Part shown: positions 1-11,011 of the stretch, in pieces
How positions within the stretch are numbered: position 1 is the first letter of the stretch
How the letters are laid out: each line of letters begins with the position of its first letter
Source: Albifimbria verrucaria
Taxonomy: Eukaryota; Ascomycota; Sordariomycetes; Hypocreales; Stachybotryaceae
NCBI GenBank assembly: GCA_020081605.1
Contig: JAHREC010000011.1
Span: forward strand, 3,038,001-3,102,000
DNA: 64,000 nt
Direction: 5' to 3'
Notes under the pieces: generated by a model
Database searches by the model: none
Told to the model about the DNA's origin: nothing
Seen by the model: only the letters and a program-made list of their open reading frames with translations
Made by a program: the position numbers and the translations under genes

Positions 1-965
1 ACTGTGAGAGCTCTAGTCTGGTAATATTTAGGATGTGGTTTTAATTGAAGTGTCTTGCTTCGCTCAATGCAGTGGGATCAAGGGTTGCTCTACGTTTGCG
101 AGCCTGAAACCTGGCGCATTTGTTCATCCGTCTTTGGCATAACTACCTACCTATCTACACGTGACATGGGTAGCCTATGATGTCACAAAGCTGCGAACCC
201 TTGCATTGAATCGGGACCGAGCATGTCTTGGAATCCATGTGTACGACTGCCGATGTAAGCTCTTGGTCGGCCGTGGTCTCTGAGAATCTAGTCTATATTA
301 CACCTGCGGGAGCTTGTTTGGTTGATTCCCGTACCTCTCGCAACTCAATCTAGTTCGAGAGGCTCGCAGTAAGCCTATAGAAATCCCTTTCAGCTAATTA
401 TGTGTGGCCACGATAGTCAACAAGGAAGCCCATTATACTTTATCCCATCGCATAGTGCTGACCGGAGCATTCCGGACCTCTGAGCTTGTGTGGGTCCTGA
501 GATAGCGGGTACCGTTGCCGAGGAGGCCGGGAGCTCGCCCTAATCCCAATCCAACCCCTCGAGCACATTGACCAGTGAGATAGTTGCGATGCCTCCGCGA
601 TGAGCCTTGCTGTCCAGGTTTTATTTAGCCTTTAGCCATTCATGGGAGAGGGAAATGCGTCTTCTGACGCATGTTTGGGACGCGTTGTAGCTGCCTTGCC
701 AGCCAGAGGCCCCGCATCAATCTTTCCCCAATGGGGTTCGTCAATGTGTAATGGATGACGTCCATCATCAACAATCGGGGATGGGTGCGGTTACCGATGG
801 GCCGTGTGGCTGGAATGCCTAGCGATCGTGTGCATTTAAATAAGTTTCAATTGCCCTGCTCACTATCTTTCTCCTCCATCTTGCAAGCTACTTTACTGCC
901 ACTGCTGGGGATTCGTCAACGTTGTCGAACCGAAGTACAAACACATACACGCCAAGTAAACGAAC
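1..965. other. Intergenic region upstream of the opsin gene
   Basis: No convincing gene is seen. Composition is balanced, unlike the sequence after 11 kb. Open frames here lack codon bias, domain motifs and splice-site support. A TATA-like stretch lies near 835-844, about 120 bp before the opsin start, and CT-rich sequence follows at about 865-880. Both are plausible core-promoter elements of the opsin, but this is inference. Confidence 0.5.
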
Positions 966-1997
966 ATGTTCGCACCAGAGGCCACTGGAGGTCACGGCGT
1001 CAAGCCAATCCCGACCGTTGTCCGTATGTTCCATCCTCTGACCCCTGTGACGGATAGCTCAGATATCCTTCGCCCGCAGTGGACTCACTGTGGCTGACAC
1101 CTCTTTGTAGCTACACCAAATGAATATCAGGTCGCCTCGGAGTATGGCCACCGCACTCTCTGGGTTGTTTTCGTCGTCTTCGTTATTGCTTCGGCCATAT
1201 TCGCCTTGCGATCGTGGAACGTACCCGTCTCTCGCCGCTTGTACCACGTCGTGACGACCCTCATCACCATCATTGCCGCCCTGTCATACTTCGCCATGGC
1301 TTCTGGTGATGCCACCTCCTTCTCATGCAACGCAGCAAAGGACCACCACAAGCACAAAATCCCGGACACGCACCATGAGGTCTGCCGTCAGGTTTACTGG
1401 GCTCGCTACGTCGACTGGAGCTTAACTACACCGCTTCTGATCCTTGACCTGGCGCTTCTTGCAGGCATTGACGGTGCCCACACCCTCATGGCCATTGTTG
1501 CAGACATCATCATGGTCCTAACTGGACTCTTTGCCGCCTTTGGCCGTGCTCACACAGCCCAGAAGTGGGGATGGTACGCCATCGGATGCATTGCCTACAT
1601 CTTTGTCGTCTGGCACATTGGTGTCATCGGCGCTCGCACAGTCCAGGCCCGTGGCGCCAAAGTGGGCAAGCTCTTCGGCTCTCTCTCCTCTTCACACTCG
1701 TTCTCTGGACCGCCTATCCTATGTAAGTCATTTACTCGATGAAAACCCCTGGTAGCTTTTGTTGACAGCTCGTCTAGTGTTTGGGGCATCGCCGATGGTG
1801 CGCGCAGAGTCTCCGTCGACACTGAAATTGTCATTTATGCCGTACTTGACATATTGGCCAAGGTTGTCTTCGGTACCTGGCTCCTTATTGCCCATCGACA
1901 AAATGCCGAGACCAACATTGAGATTGGTGGTTACTGGGCTCATGGCCTCGGTGGCGATGGACGTATCCGCCTCGCTGAGGACGAGGAGGGTGTCTAA
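966..1997 (+). CDS. Fungal microbial rhodopsin (light-driven proton-pump type opsin), three exons, one apparent frameshift
   Basis: Seven-helix retinal protein of the plasma membrane, related to fungal CarO and Leptosphaeria rhodopsin. Exons are 966-1023, 1111-1722 and 1778-1997; the introns start GTATGT and GTAAGT and end TAG. Helix C reads RYVDWSLTTPLLILD. It keeps the Asp proton acceptor (codon 1413-1415), Thr, and the Asp donor (1446-1448), the DTD set of proton pumps. NOP-1-like sensory opsins differ at the donor. The retinal-binding Lys is in LDILAK (codon 1860-1862). The last exon encodes the typical YPIVWGIADG helix F/G region and an acidic tail. One base is missing at 1687-1688 (CC where CCC restores LFTLVLW); with it the product is about 296 residues, normal for the family. 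The start was chosen because M-F-A-P-E-A-T splices in frame to the first helix. No carotenoid genes lie beside it in this window. Confidence 0.9.
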
Positions 1998-3421
1998 GTT
2001 GCTTGCATCCCAGCTCGTTTCGGAAGGAGCAGGGGTGTCTCAGCACTGGAAGCTGTCCGTCTTGATGGACATCCTGAGACGGAACAAAATATGGATTTTT
2101 AAAGGAGGGTCGATGTGAATTGTTGGACGCAGCTTGCATCTACCCACCTGATTCAAAGCTCTGTCTATCATGTGTTATGAATTGTTTCCCGTGTTAATCA
2201 CGGGTTTGCTTTGGAATCTGTAATTGGAATACGACATTAGTGCGACACTATGGTCTTTGTATCAGGAATCTCGTTTTTGGTAAAAGCGGCTCTACCGTAA
2301 CATTCACCAAGCAATATTAATTTGTCTCTTTCGCGAAGCACCCTCGACTAATCATCAAGGAATATCCGAGGTGCATCACCTCCGAGAACGAGACACATGT
2401 GCAAGTCAATAGTACCCGAACCTGGACGCGAGGTCTATGTATCGCGGCATTTGTGACTACCTCCTTACTGTAACTGGACCATACACTTCCCATTTACAGT
2501 ACTGTAGTGCTGTCACGACCCAGAAGCGTAGAGCATTGGTCTGATTACGAAACACACCATCCCCACATAAATCCTTCCTTTGGCACTCTCATTTCGTTCC
2601 GTGGCTCTACTGCCTACTGCTCGTTTTCAACTGAAAAGCATACACTATTGTCTTATGTATTTAATTCAGTCACTTCCTAATCAGCTTCTGATCCGTGCCC
2701 AGCGGAAGGATATACTCGATTTTGAGACACAATGCTTTGGTTATTCACGGGTTGCTCGTGGCCTTGACGGCTAGCGTCGCCAGCTCCTGCTCCATACTCT
2801 GGATCGGGACGGAATTTGGATCGGGCGAGCGGGTCTCACCACAAGCCCATCACGGGATAAAAATAGGAACTCGGTTGTGGGTACCCAACCGTCGATGATG
2901 TAGAAACTCCACGTTGGACCTGGAAGTATTGCTCTTATGATCGGCATTATGCAACTAGAATAAATTCCGTGACTTTTCAGGGTTTACATACAGAGTATGT
3001 GCTCCTAGATACTCATAACTATTAAACTGACAAGGAGAGCCGTGGGGTCGGGGTCACATACGGTCCGAAAGCTCGAAATTAACCTGCAAGGGTGATCCAA
3101 GGATCGGTTTTCTAGCCTGGCTTAGTTGATCCGTGCAGTAGCAGCCTTGTCCACTTTCTCAATCTAATTGGCAATCCTTTCATTGGTCCTTCTATATTCG
3201 TCTATCGTGCGAGTTGTCTAGGATTCCATGGTCTATGTGTGCATCATTGGAGCTGGGTAGCCACGTAAATATAGCTGTGTCCGCTGCAACACTCTCGTCA
3301 TTTTGCAAATCATACATACCCTCAATTCGCAACTAACTCTCGTTTGTTTGTTTGTCTGTTTCCTCGGGTTTTTGTCCGCTCCATTGTTTCTTAGTTTTCT
3401 AGCATTTTCCATTCTTCTGCC
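1998..3421. other. Intergenic region between opsin and GH5 genes
   Basis: No gene with splice or domain support is seen on either strand. The last 120 bases before 3422 are pyrimidine-rich with repeated GTTT units near 3341-3360, typical of a fungal 5' leader for the glucanase gene. The first ~200 bases presumably hold the opsin 3' UTR. Confidence 0.5.
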
Positions 3422-4801
3422 ATGAGGAGTATCCTCGATTTCGGAGCTGTGATTGCAGCCTTCGTTTCTCTTTCTCATGCTTGGCTCCTCGCCAGCGGCA
3501 AGATTCGTGGTGTCAATGTTGGTACTCTGTTCGTGTTTGAACCGTGGATGGACCATGAGGAATGGTCTAAACTTGGCTGCGATGGTCAACAATCCGAGTT
3601 TGACTGTGTCATGAATACCGGCCAAGAGCGGTCCGATGTTGCTTTCAAGCACACTACGAAAATTGGATTAGTGAGCATGATCTTGATGAAATGGCTAGCT
3701 ATGGACTCAATACTATCCGCGTTCCCTTGGTTATTGGCTAAAGGAGGACCTTGTTGATGCTGCCTCGGAGCATTTTCCAAAGGTTCACCACAGCCCCGAA
3801 GTGTTCAAAATCCTGCAGCACCCACTGACTTCCTCACTAGGGGCTCTTAAGTTTCTCACAAGATTATGCGGTTGGGCGAGCGATCGCGGTTTCTACATCA
3901 TCATAGAGTGAGCAAACCAAACCCAGATGGAGCTACGGATAGCTGATTGTGCAGTTTCCATGGTGCACCTGGTGCGCAGCAGCCTAACCAGCCCTTTACG
4001 GGCCAGTACGCTCCATCAGCTGGCTTTTATAATGATTACAACTACGGTCGATCCGTCGAGTGGCTCAAGTGGATGACAGAGCTGGTCCACACGACAGACG
4101 AATTCCGCAATGTTGGCATGATTGAGGCTGTCAACGAACCACTGAACTGGGATCATGCTGTCGACTCCTTGAGGAACAAGTTTTACGTTGACGCGTACAA
4201 TGTATGTGCTCTTCATCACTAAAACCGACCAAGCGACTAATCTTGTAATGAATGAAGGCCATTCGTGGAGTTGAGAATTCTCTTGGAGTCGCGCCAAACG
4301 ATCAACTGCACGTTCAACTGATGAGCAGCCACTGGGGCTCTGGTAAGCCTGATGAATTCCTTCCTAACGCGCACTTTCTTGCCTTCGACGACCACCGATA
4401 CCTCAAATGGGACACGTCGATTCCTGTTAGCAAGGACGCCTTCATTGCAGCATCATGCGGGGACAATCGCAACGCAGAGACGCCCACCATAATCGGAGAA
4501 TGGAGTTTGAGTGTACCAGACAATGTTGAATGGACAGACGATTGGAATCCCAACACGCAACAAGATTTCTATAGGCGATGGTTCGCTTCGCAGGTGCAGG
4601 CATACGAGAGGTCATTGGGCTGGGTCTTCTGGAGCTGGAAAGTAAACCTGGGTGATTACCGTTGGTCTTACAAAGGTGAGTGCCTAGCTATGCGGTTCCC
4701 TCAAAACTCATGAATTTTACTAACTGTTACGGGTAGATGCCGTCGACGCCGGCGTTATATCTGCTGATTTGGATAGTGTTGCTAGCTCCCCAGTCTGCTA
4801 G
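3422..4801 (+). CDS. exgB: Secreted GH5 glucan endo-1,6-beta-glucosidase (exgB-like), five exons, three apparent frameshifts
   Basis: Extracellular hydrolase of beta-1,6-glucan, acting in cell-wall remodelling or attack on other fungi. The N-terminus is a signal peptide (about residues 1-20). The family block KIRGVNVGTLFVFEPWM follows, then the HGAPGAQ-PNQPFTGQYAP block, the acid/base Glu in VNEP (codon 4136-4138) and the nucleophile Glu in IGEWS (4498-4500). The C-terminus has WVFWSWK-LGDYRWSY as in Aspergillus exgB. Introns: 3783-3840 (weak donor GTTCAC), 3908-3954, 4202-4257 and 4676-4736; the last has a TACTAAC-like branch site. Three single-base losses break the frame: AAAA at 3659-3662, CCC at 3724-3726 and GGGG at 3840-3843. 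Adding one base to each run restores family spacing (FK-5 residues-WI, and VP-GYW-KEDL) and gives about 386 residues. The specificity is inferred from similarity. Confidence 0.88.
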
Positions 4802-5044
4802 GTGTTGACATGTCCGTTCTACGTGGCCCTACAATGCCTATCCACCCTTTCACTTCCATATGTATATATAGTTGAATCTATTAGTCGGTTTTATTTGGGA
4901 GATATTCGCCGTAGCAATTGGAAATATCCTCATTTAGTCATGGATAACCCCAAGCTACGATGAATATGTAGGTTGGCTATAAAACTGCCATATTCCTATA
5001 TCACAATACTCTAATGGTAAGGGCATGAAGGGAGAATAAGTCTA
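4802..5044. other. Short convergent intergenic spacer
   Basis: These 243 bp separate the stop codons of two convergent genes and must hold both 3' ends. They are AT-rich, with a TATATATA stretch near 4860-4870 that may belong to 3'-end signals. No gene is seen. Confidence 0.5.
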
Positions 5045-6256
5045 CTAATGAGAACCTTGCCATTCAGATAGTAGACCATTCAGCTGCTCATGCCGGATGG
5101 CAGCTTCCTCAAACGAAGCAATACCTTCGCTTCGGCCATCAGCATATGCATCATACACCGCTGCCACGCTTCTGGCAATAATTGGGAGTGATTTTTGCCA
5201 CTCAGTCCACTTCCATTCAATCTGCTCAACTTTTTGTTTTCAAAATCATGAAGTTCAATTAAAATGGGCCCATTAGGAGCCGACGCGTGCAATGTTGTAC
5301 CATCTTTTGCTGTGAGTCGAATCTCCCTTTTTCACCCTCGATAGACCAAACCAGTGGTGGCTCTCCAGGAAAGGCTTGGCCACGACGGAAATAAGTGAAA
5401 ACAGGTGCTCCTGCTTGGCAATGCTTGAGGCCTCCAGTGTAGCAGTAGTGGATACCAAGTCTGGCACTCCTGATGTGACTGTGTCAATGACCTCCTTCGT
5501 GGTAGGATCAATGACTTTGTTCTCTGGTCTCTGTAGATGAAGAAAGCCATTGAGGTTGACGAAATCACCCAATACATACTGTACCTGGTCGAACACTTGG
5601 AAGAACGATATTAGCAACTGTGCAATGTAGATGGTATCTGACGGCAACTCACGATGTCCGTATCCAATCGTAAAAACATTCCCACCAATTTCTGGATCAA
5701 GAAAGTAGGACAGACTTGATGGGACCCGCTCGCGAGAGTTCAAACCGCCAAAGGCTCGTAAATGGCTGCTTAGCACCTTGCCGATACGCCCTTGGGAGAG
5801 CAGTTCCCGGATTCTCACCAATGGAGGAGCGAGCCGACCTTGTACCCCTACCATGGTTCTAGAGCCGCTTGCTTTCGCTAGCTCAGCGAGTTCTCGAGCG
5901 TGATCAGCATCATGAGCTAGGGGCCATTCAACATATACATTTTTGCCAGCCTTGACGCTCGGCAGGATTGTAGGATAGTGGACATCCACCCGGGTGCAAT
6001 CGACGACCAAGTCTACATTTGGATCGTTGGCGAGCGCGTCTGGGTCGCCATATGTGCGAGTATTCGGAGATAGGCCATATGCTTCCACGGCTTTCTCAGC
6101 AGCATTGACACTGGAATTACACAAAGCGACAATTTCGTACTTCGCCCGACCTCGAGGTGAGAATAAGTACGGCAGGTGAGCCTGGCTAGCCCATGCAGTC
6201 TTCGCCGAACCAGACAAACCAATGATGGCAAGACGGATAGGTGCCATGATGTTCAT
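5045..6256 (-). CDS. Gfo/Idh/MocA-family oxidoreductase-like protein, Gal80-related, two exons, three apparent frameshifts
   Basis: NAD(P)-binding Rossmann-fold protein. The N-terminus (IRLAIIGLSGSAKTAW) is the nucleotide-binding start of the Gal80-like branch. VYVEWPLA stands where catalytic members have EKP, so the usual catalytic Lys is replaced by Trp, as in Gal80. A regulatory or ligand-sensing role is therefore as likely as a dehydrogenase. An intron at 5596-5652 (GTGAGT...AAG on the minus strand) joins GYGH to FDQVQYVLG; it is a multiple of three with no stop, so unspliced reading stays open. The C-terminal half is broken by three single-base losses (plus-strand GG 5417-5418, CCC 5325-5327, TTTTT 5231-5235). 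Adding one base to each gives FRRGQAFPGEPPLVWSIEG and the family end EWKWTEWQ, about 385 residues. The start could also be the second Met at 6247. Convergent with the GH5 gene. Confidence 0.85.
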
Positions 6257-7240
6257 CCAACGACAAGTATGACTAATACTGGTGTAAGTATAGGCGATAG
6301 GAGATCGAAGCTAGACTTCATAAGTCTAAGGTGGACAGGATAAGGAGCTTTTGTAGAATTACAAAAGAAATCACTCAGACTGCGGGGATGCCTTTTATAG
6401 GAATGTTATTGTAGTCCACGGATATTGCTCATAGCCAGTGTTGCGGAGGCTGCTGAATACAGATTCCTGATTTATAAGCGTCGTACAAATGATATGGATG
6501 AGCTGCATTATTCAGCGATCCAGCTAAATAGGGGTGAGGAAGGGCTTGAAGTTTGCAAAGGTAGTCTATAAGAAGAGATGCGTTATAACGCACCTAACTT
6601 GATGGTTTGCAAATGGCAGCCAATGCCGTTGCAATCCTTCCTTGTAAGCTGCGAATAAAGAAAATTAGACACCAACTGTGCGGCAGAGTTGGTTGCAGCC
6701 CGCCTGAAGCCTACGTTGCTTGCCACTAGGGCAGTGATCTACTCTGCCACTATGTACAATTTGAGTGGCCATAGGAAGGGTATACTATCGCCATGGTAAT
6801 GCATCAGTTGGCCCATTAAGGCGAAGACGGTGTGTATTTGGTGAGCATAAGGACCTACTGATGTCACATAGCCACGGAATAATACAGAAGGTAAAATGAA
6901 AGGTTCGCTCTTCAGCTTGAAATTGAATCTCCATAATGACCCTATAGAGATATCCTGCATCATTCAGTGATATTTCACATTTGACTCGTATATGAACGTG
7001 CTCATGAAAGCGAGTTTATACAGTACTGACAACCTTCTCCGAGGCGATATTGTGAATTATTATTTGAACTACGATAGGGTATATGTGTGAACTCCATGCC
7101 AGCTTCCGCCCGTAAAATCAGTGAGATGAAACAGAGATGCCCGACGTCTTTTGCCTCTTGAAGGATCCGTAAGCTCAATCATAAATGTAAGTGATTGTAG
7201 CCAAAAACCTGAGTAGCTTCTGTGCGGCGGGCGTACGTGT
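6257..7240. other. Intergenic region between two minus-strand genes
   Basis: Upstream region of the Gal80-like gene and 3' flank of the DUF7053-type gene. No domain-bearing frame or plausible exon chain is seen. A purine/AT-rich stretch at 6300-6400 precedes the Gal80-like start and may be its promoter. Cloverleaf tRNA structure was looked for around 6690-6750 and not found. Confidence 0.45.
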
Positions 7241-8355
7241 TTAACGTCTGCGATACTCTTCTGCCGTCTCTGGATGAGCTGGCAGTTCAGCCGAATAACC
7301 TTGCCCATATGGTTGGGGTGAGAGCCCGGGAGATGGATATCCGCCACCACTACTCGCTGTTGAGCTGATGCTGGTCCTGTAAGGGTCGGGATGTAGTTTT
7401 GGACTAGGCTGTGACTGTGACCACCTTTGCTCACCCGGATAGCGTGCTTGCTGCTGAGGAAACTGGGCGATAGCTGTGGATGATGGAAATCACCAGGAAG
7501 CTCTGTGGCGAATGATTGCTGGTGCGATGGCTCTTTGAAGGGAGCTCGGCCATAGGAGGTCCTTGTGGTTGCTGATGTTGCAAAGACTGTTGCTGTTGCT
7601 GATAAACGGATGACTGGTAAGAGGATCTGGCAGCATTAGAGTATTGCGACCCTGCCGTTCCAGGTCGTGGGGTATGATGTGAGTGATGCATGCTGCTGCT
7701 GATAAGAGAGCCGTGGACTGCTACTTGTGGACGTCAAGGGTGGACTTTGCAGCCCCGTCTGGGTTCTGTCATTCGGGTTGATTGTTTTGAGCTTGCCGTC
7801 TAGCATCATGGCCTGTAAGACGCCAGCGTCAAGCAACTCAGCCTTTTTATGATGCGCGACACCATCTCCTTGCTAGCTGCTTTAAGCTGGGCCTTTACGA
7901 ACGACACCATGGTAACATTGCAGCGGATCTCGATATCTTCGCGCAGGTACAAGCCGTCAGCTGGAGTTTCCAACCCAATCTCCTTTGGTTCGGGGGCTCC
8001 CCGGGTTGGTTTCCAGCGATACGATACCGATTACGCAGGTCAATATTCATGGGGGCGTATATGTGCGTCTGAAGTCCCCAGGGCATGTCGTGAAAACAGC
8101 CGTTGAAGGAGATACGGCTGGCACCCAAACGGCCGACGCCGGGAACAAGCTGGATGCGCTCCGTGATCTCATACCAAGTACTGTAGTACTCGTCAGAGGC
8201 GGCGGTGCGCGGAGCAGGGATGGGCTTGTGTCCCAGGACAAGCGGGTTCAGAGTGATGACTTCGGAATGAGAGTGAAGGATATCGATGGCAAGCTGTCGA
8301 GGTATGAAGCTGGGGATTGGCGTAACGACCGTGTAGGCCTCTTTTTGCGGAGCAT
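7241..8355 (-). CDS. DUF7053-type conserved fungal protein with Gln/Ser/Pro-rich C-terminal tail, multiple apparent frameshifts
   Basis: Conserved ascomycete protein of unknown function. The N-terminal ~170 residues show the family blocks YTVVTPIPSFI, EVITLNPLV, CFHDMPWGLQTHIYAP, NQPGEPP and GLYLRED-IE-RCNV. They are followed by a helix (SFVKAQLKAASKEMVSRI) and a low-complexity tail rich in Gln, Ser, Pro and Tyr, ending near ETAEEYRRR. No signal peptide or membrane segment is visible. The frame is broken repeatedly. Plus-strand homopolymers one base short lie at 8342-8346 (T5, just after the start), 7992-7996 (G5), 7844-7848 (T5), 7534-7536 (TTT) and 7465-7467 (GGG). A net shift of two bases near the CAG run at about 7688-7704 is unresolved. 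With these the length is about 373 residues. The start at 8355 gives MLRKKEAYTVV if the T5/A5 run is one base longer. It diverges from the fasciclin gene. Confidence 0.75.
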
Positions 8356-9577
8356 CTTGACGGGTCGTGCCTGATATGAAGCTGTTTCCCCCTATTCCTA
8401 TCAATTATTCCAAGTTGAAATCCCTCTGGTGTTTGCTCCTCCTTGTTTTGCTTGGTACTGTATTTAGACAGCTCTCTGCGTGGTAAGAGTATTGATTGAC
8501 CCTATTGACTTCCCTTCCACTCTTAGTCGTCGTGTTTCCTTAATTGGACACACTTCCTTTTTTGGTAATCGACCCGGCAGCCGGTGGTGAAGGAGACGGA
8601 GAGCTAGGTGTAAGTATCGGCTGTCAGTCAGTCGTGTTTTCGCGACTTTCTCGGTGTTCGCGTTTAGAGCGAGTGCATGGGCATGAACAAAGCACCGGAA
8701 GGGGCGGGATAAAGTAGCCGTCAATTGCGGCGCAGCGACACACGGAGAGATTTTGGCTTGTCAGGGATGCGACATGACGAAGGACGCAGTCCGCGTGGGT
8801 GCGGGGTGTCCGCTCCATTTGTATCTCCTCACATCGCATAAGAGACCACCAAGTGCCGCAAAGGCTGAGGTGGGCTGAGGACGATTTGGCTAATCCCTGT
8901 GGCCGCAGCTTACCAGAAGCCACCCAACTGGGACCATCGTAGCTTATTTGCTATCATTAGGGCTGACAAGCCGCCAAAGTCAGGTATGATTAGCTCCGTC
9001 CCGAGGATGCCATTAGGCTACTTGGGTTTCGTGCTAAGGGGTATCGAGTTAGATGTGGGAACAGACAGCATTGATTGGGGTTTGAATGGATCGGATGGAA
9101 TGAGACCGGATGGCTCTGCCAGTGGCTCATCAGTTTAGTTCAAAATCATGAGTGGTCGATGCTCTTGGTGCAGCGCTTGGCTGCCGCTCCCTCATCGAGA
9201 AGCCTGGTGGTGTGTGGTTTGTCTGTGCGCTCGCACTCCACGCGTCGCATTCGCCCCTTCGGTGTTCATGTTAGCGGGTGCGCTCCTCCCATTGATCAGA
9301 GCGGCGTTCGACTTGTCACTGCCCCCTTCAGGCAATGCCCCCAGCTTGTGGGTGGTTACGTATTGGACATGCAAGAACGCGTGCGAAAGCGACCAGATGG
9401 TGACAGAATATGCAGATGGTGCGACAAGATCTTGTAATCATGATCGTTTAAAGCGCATGCATCACCCCTCCTTCTTCTCTTCCAATATATACCCCATCTC
9501 CTTCCCTATTGCTCGGAGGAAAGTATCGAGCACCGTTTCAAGTAACACTACTGTATTGCCCTCCCATTTCCCCCACA
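8356..9577. promoter_or_regulatory. Divergent intergenic region (shared promoter space of the DUF7053-type and fasciclin genes)
   Basis: This 1.2-kb region holds the 5' flanks of two divergently transcribed genes. Near the fasciclin gene an AATATATA box at about 9484-9491 is followed by a pyrimidine-rich run (9492-9580), a common fungal core-promoter layout. Open frames at 8899-9594 and on the minus strand at 8464-8923 have no domain or splice support, and I treat them as chance. Confidence 0.45.
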
Positions 9578-11011
9578 ATGAGAATGAAGCTTGATGCTCT
9601 TGCCTTTGCCGTTGTTGCGGGTGCATTTGTGATCCCGGACGTTCCGGGCCAAATTCCTCTGAAGACGACATCGTCTAAGTCAGGTTCATCATCACCTCAA
9701 TTCTTAGACCCTGCCCATCACCATCACGAGCCTGCCTGGCTTAGGTTCCTCCCTGGAAAGGACACATTGACTGCCGCTTACGACGAGGCTATCACCTATG
9801 TGAATAGTGGCGTCGACAATGCTGCCAACGCCCTGCACAGCTGGGTCGACAATGCCGTTGCCGATAGCGTTGGCGGAGGTCATCATGGACATGGTGATGA
9901 GGACTATTCTAGTCGCACCATTTACGAGATAATCAACGAGAATGAGCACACCACCCGCTTTGCGAAGCTGATCAACGACCGTCCACACCTAGTGGAGCTG
10001 CTCAATAGCACCAAGACAAACAGCACCCTTTTCGTGCCCATCGATGAAGCCTTTAAACATGTCCCTGACGACGATAAGCACAAGCCAAGTAAAGAGTTTG
10101 TCGATGATTTGGTTCTGTACCACATTGGACTGGGTGACTTCCCAGTGCACAAGATCATTGACACGCATACATTTCCTACCGCTCTGAAAGATAAGTACTT
10201 GGGTGATGAACCTCAGAGGTTGCGAGTTCGCCTGGGTTTCACTGGTGTGCGAATTAACTTTTACAGCAAGGTCGTTAAAGCTGTTGTAAGTGCTTTCCCC
10301 GTTGTCAGTTCTCGGATATGCCTAGACATACTTGAATCGTGTGACAACTCAAGCCGAGTTGCTAATAACCGTTTGCAATCAGGAAGCCAAAAATGGCATT
10401 GTCGCTGCCATCCACAGTATTCTTGTACCTCCTCCGCCGATTGACAGGAGCTGGCCCTTTTCCTGATCGCTTCTCTACGTTGCTGCTGGCCTACGAGAAG
10501 ACAGATTTCGTGGACTTTGTGAACAAGCTGCACATGGAAGGCAGCACCGTTTTTGCGCCTAGCAATCACGCTTTCTCGCGTCTCGGCGGCCGGGCGAATG
10601 CCTTCCTGTTCAACACAAAACCAGGACTGCGTTATTTGCGGGCAATTTTGAAGTATCACGTTGCACCAAACGCAACACTATACAGCGACACACTCTATGA
10701 TAAAACTAGTAGTGCTTCTGAAGGAACCACTTGGATGCTGAGCAGGCAAAGCACTTCGACCTGGGCACACTGCTGGGAACCGCCCGTGTTGGAGTGGACA
10801 TTGGAAAGGTTTGGGGTTTCTGGCAGTGCGCGTCAATGGCTTCGTCAACGTGGCCGTGCAAGATGGTATTGCCAAGGATGGTGTGATCCATGTCGTGGAC
10901 AAGGTTCTGCTGCCACCATACAAGCATAAGGAGGCCGGAACTCGAGATGATGACGAAATTAGTGTTGATGAGCTTAAGCAGAGACTGGAGAGTTTTATGA
11001 AGGAAGAATAG
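9578..11011 (+). CDS. Secreted protein with two fasciclin (FAS1) domains, two exons, four apparent frameshifts
   Basis: Likely cell-wall or surface adhesion protein. Residues 1-25 form a signal peptide. A His/Gly-rich stretch (GGGHHGHGDED) follows. The first FAS1 domain spans about residues 110-255 (TIYEIINENEHTTRFAKLI, TLFVPIDEAF); the second spans about 263-417 (FSTLLLAYEKT, GSTVFAPSNHAFSRLG, LKYHVAPNATLYSD, and the VVDKVLLPP end). The intron 10286-10382 has donor GTAAGT, a GCTAATAAC branch region and acceptor CAG. In exon 2 four homopolymers are each one base short: GG 10447-10448, TTTT 10458-10461, AA 10725-10726 and GGGG 10813-10816. Restoring them gives one frame to the TAG at 11009-11011, about 446 residues. 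A GPI-anchor signal is not evident; the C-terminus is charged. The AT-rich region begins directly after the stop, so the mRNA 3' end must lie within it. Confidence 0.88.

Noticed and set aside
755..1057. 100-codon open frame overlapping the opsin start
   Set aside because: It overlaps the first opsin exon and intron in another frame and has no conserved motif. The opsin exon chain explains the region.
6680..6760. Possible tRNA gene
   Set aside because: Short stem-forming segments occur, but no complete cloverleaf or A/B box pair could be built.
9075..9594. Open frames of 120 and 148 codons upstream of the fasciclin gene
   Set aside because: They overlap each other and the promoter region and have no domain; Cys/Trp-rich low-complexity content looks like chance.
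966..11011. Interpretation of the five genes as RIP-killed pseudogenes
   Set aside because: No in-frame stops from C-to-T or G-to-A change were found. All breaks are single-base losses in homopolymers, which RIP does not cause.
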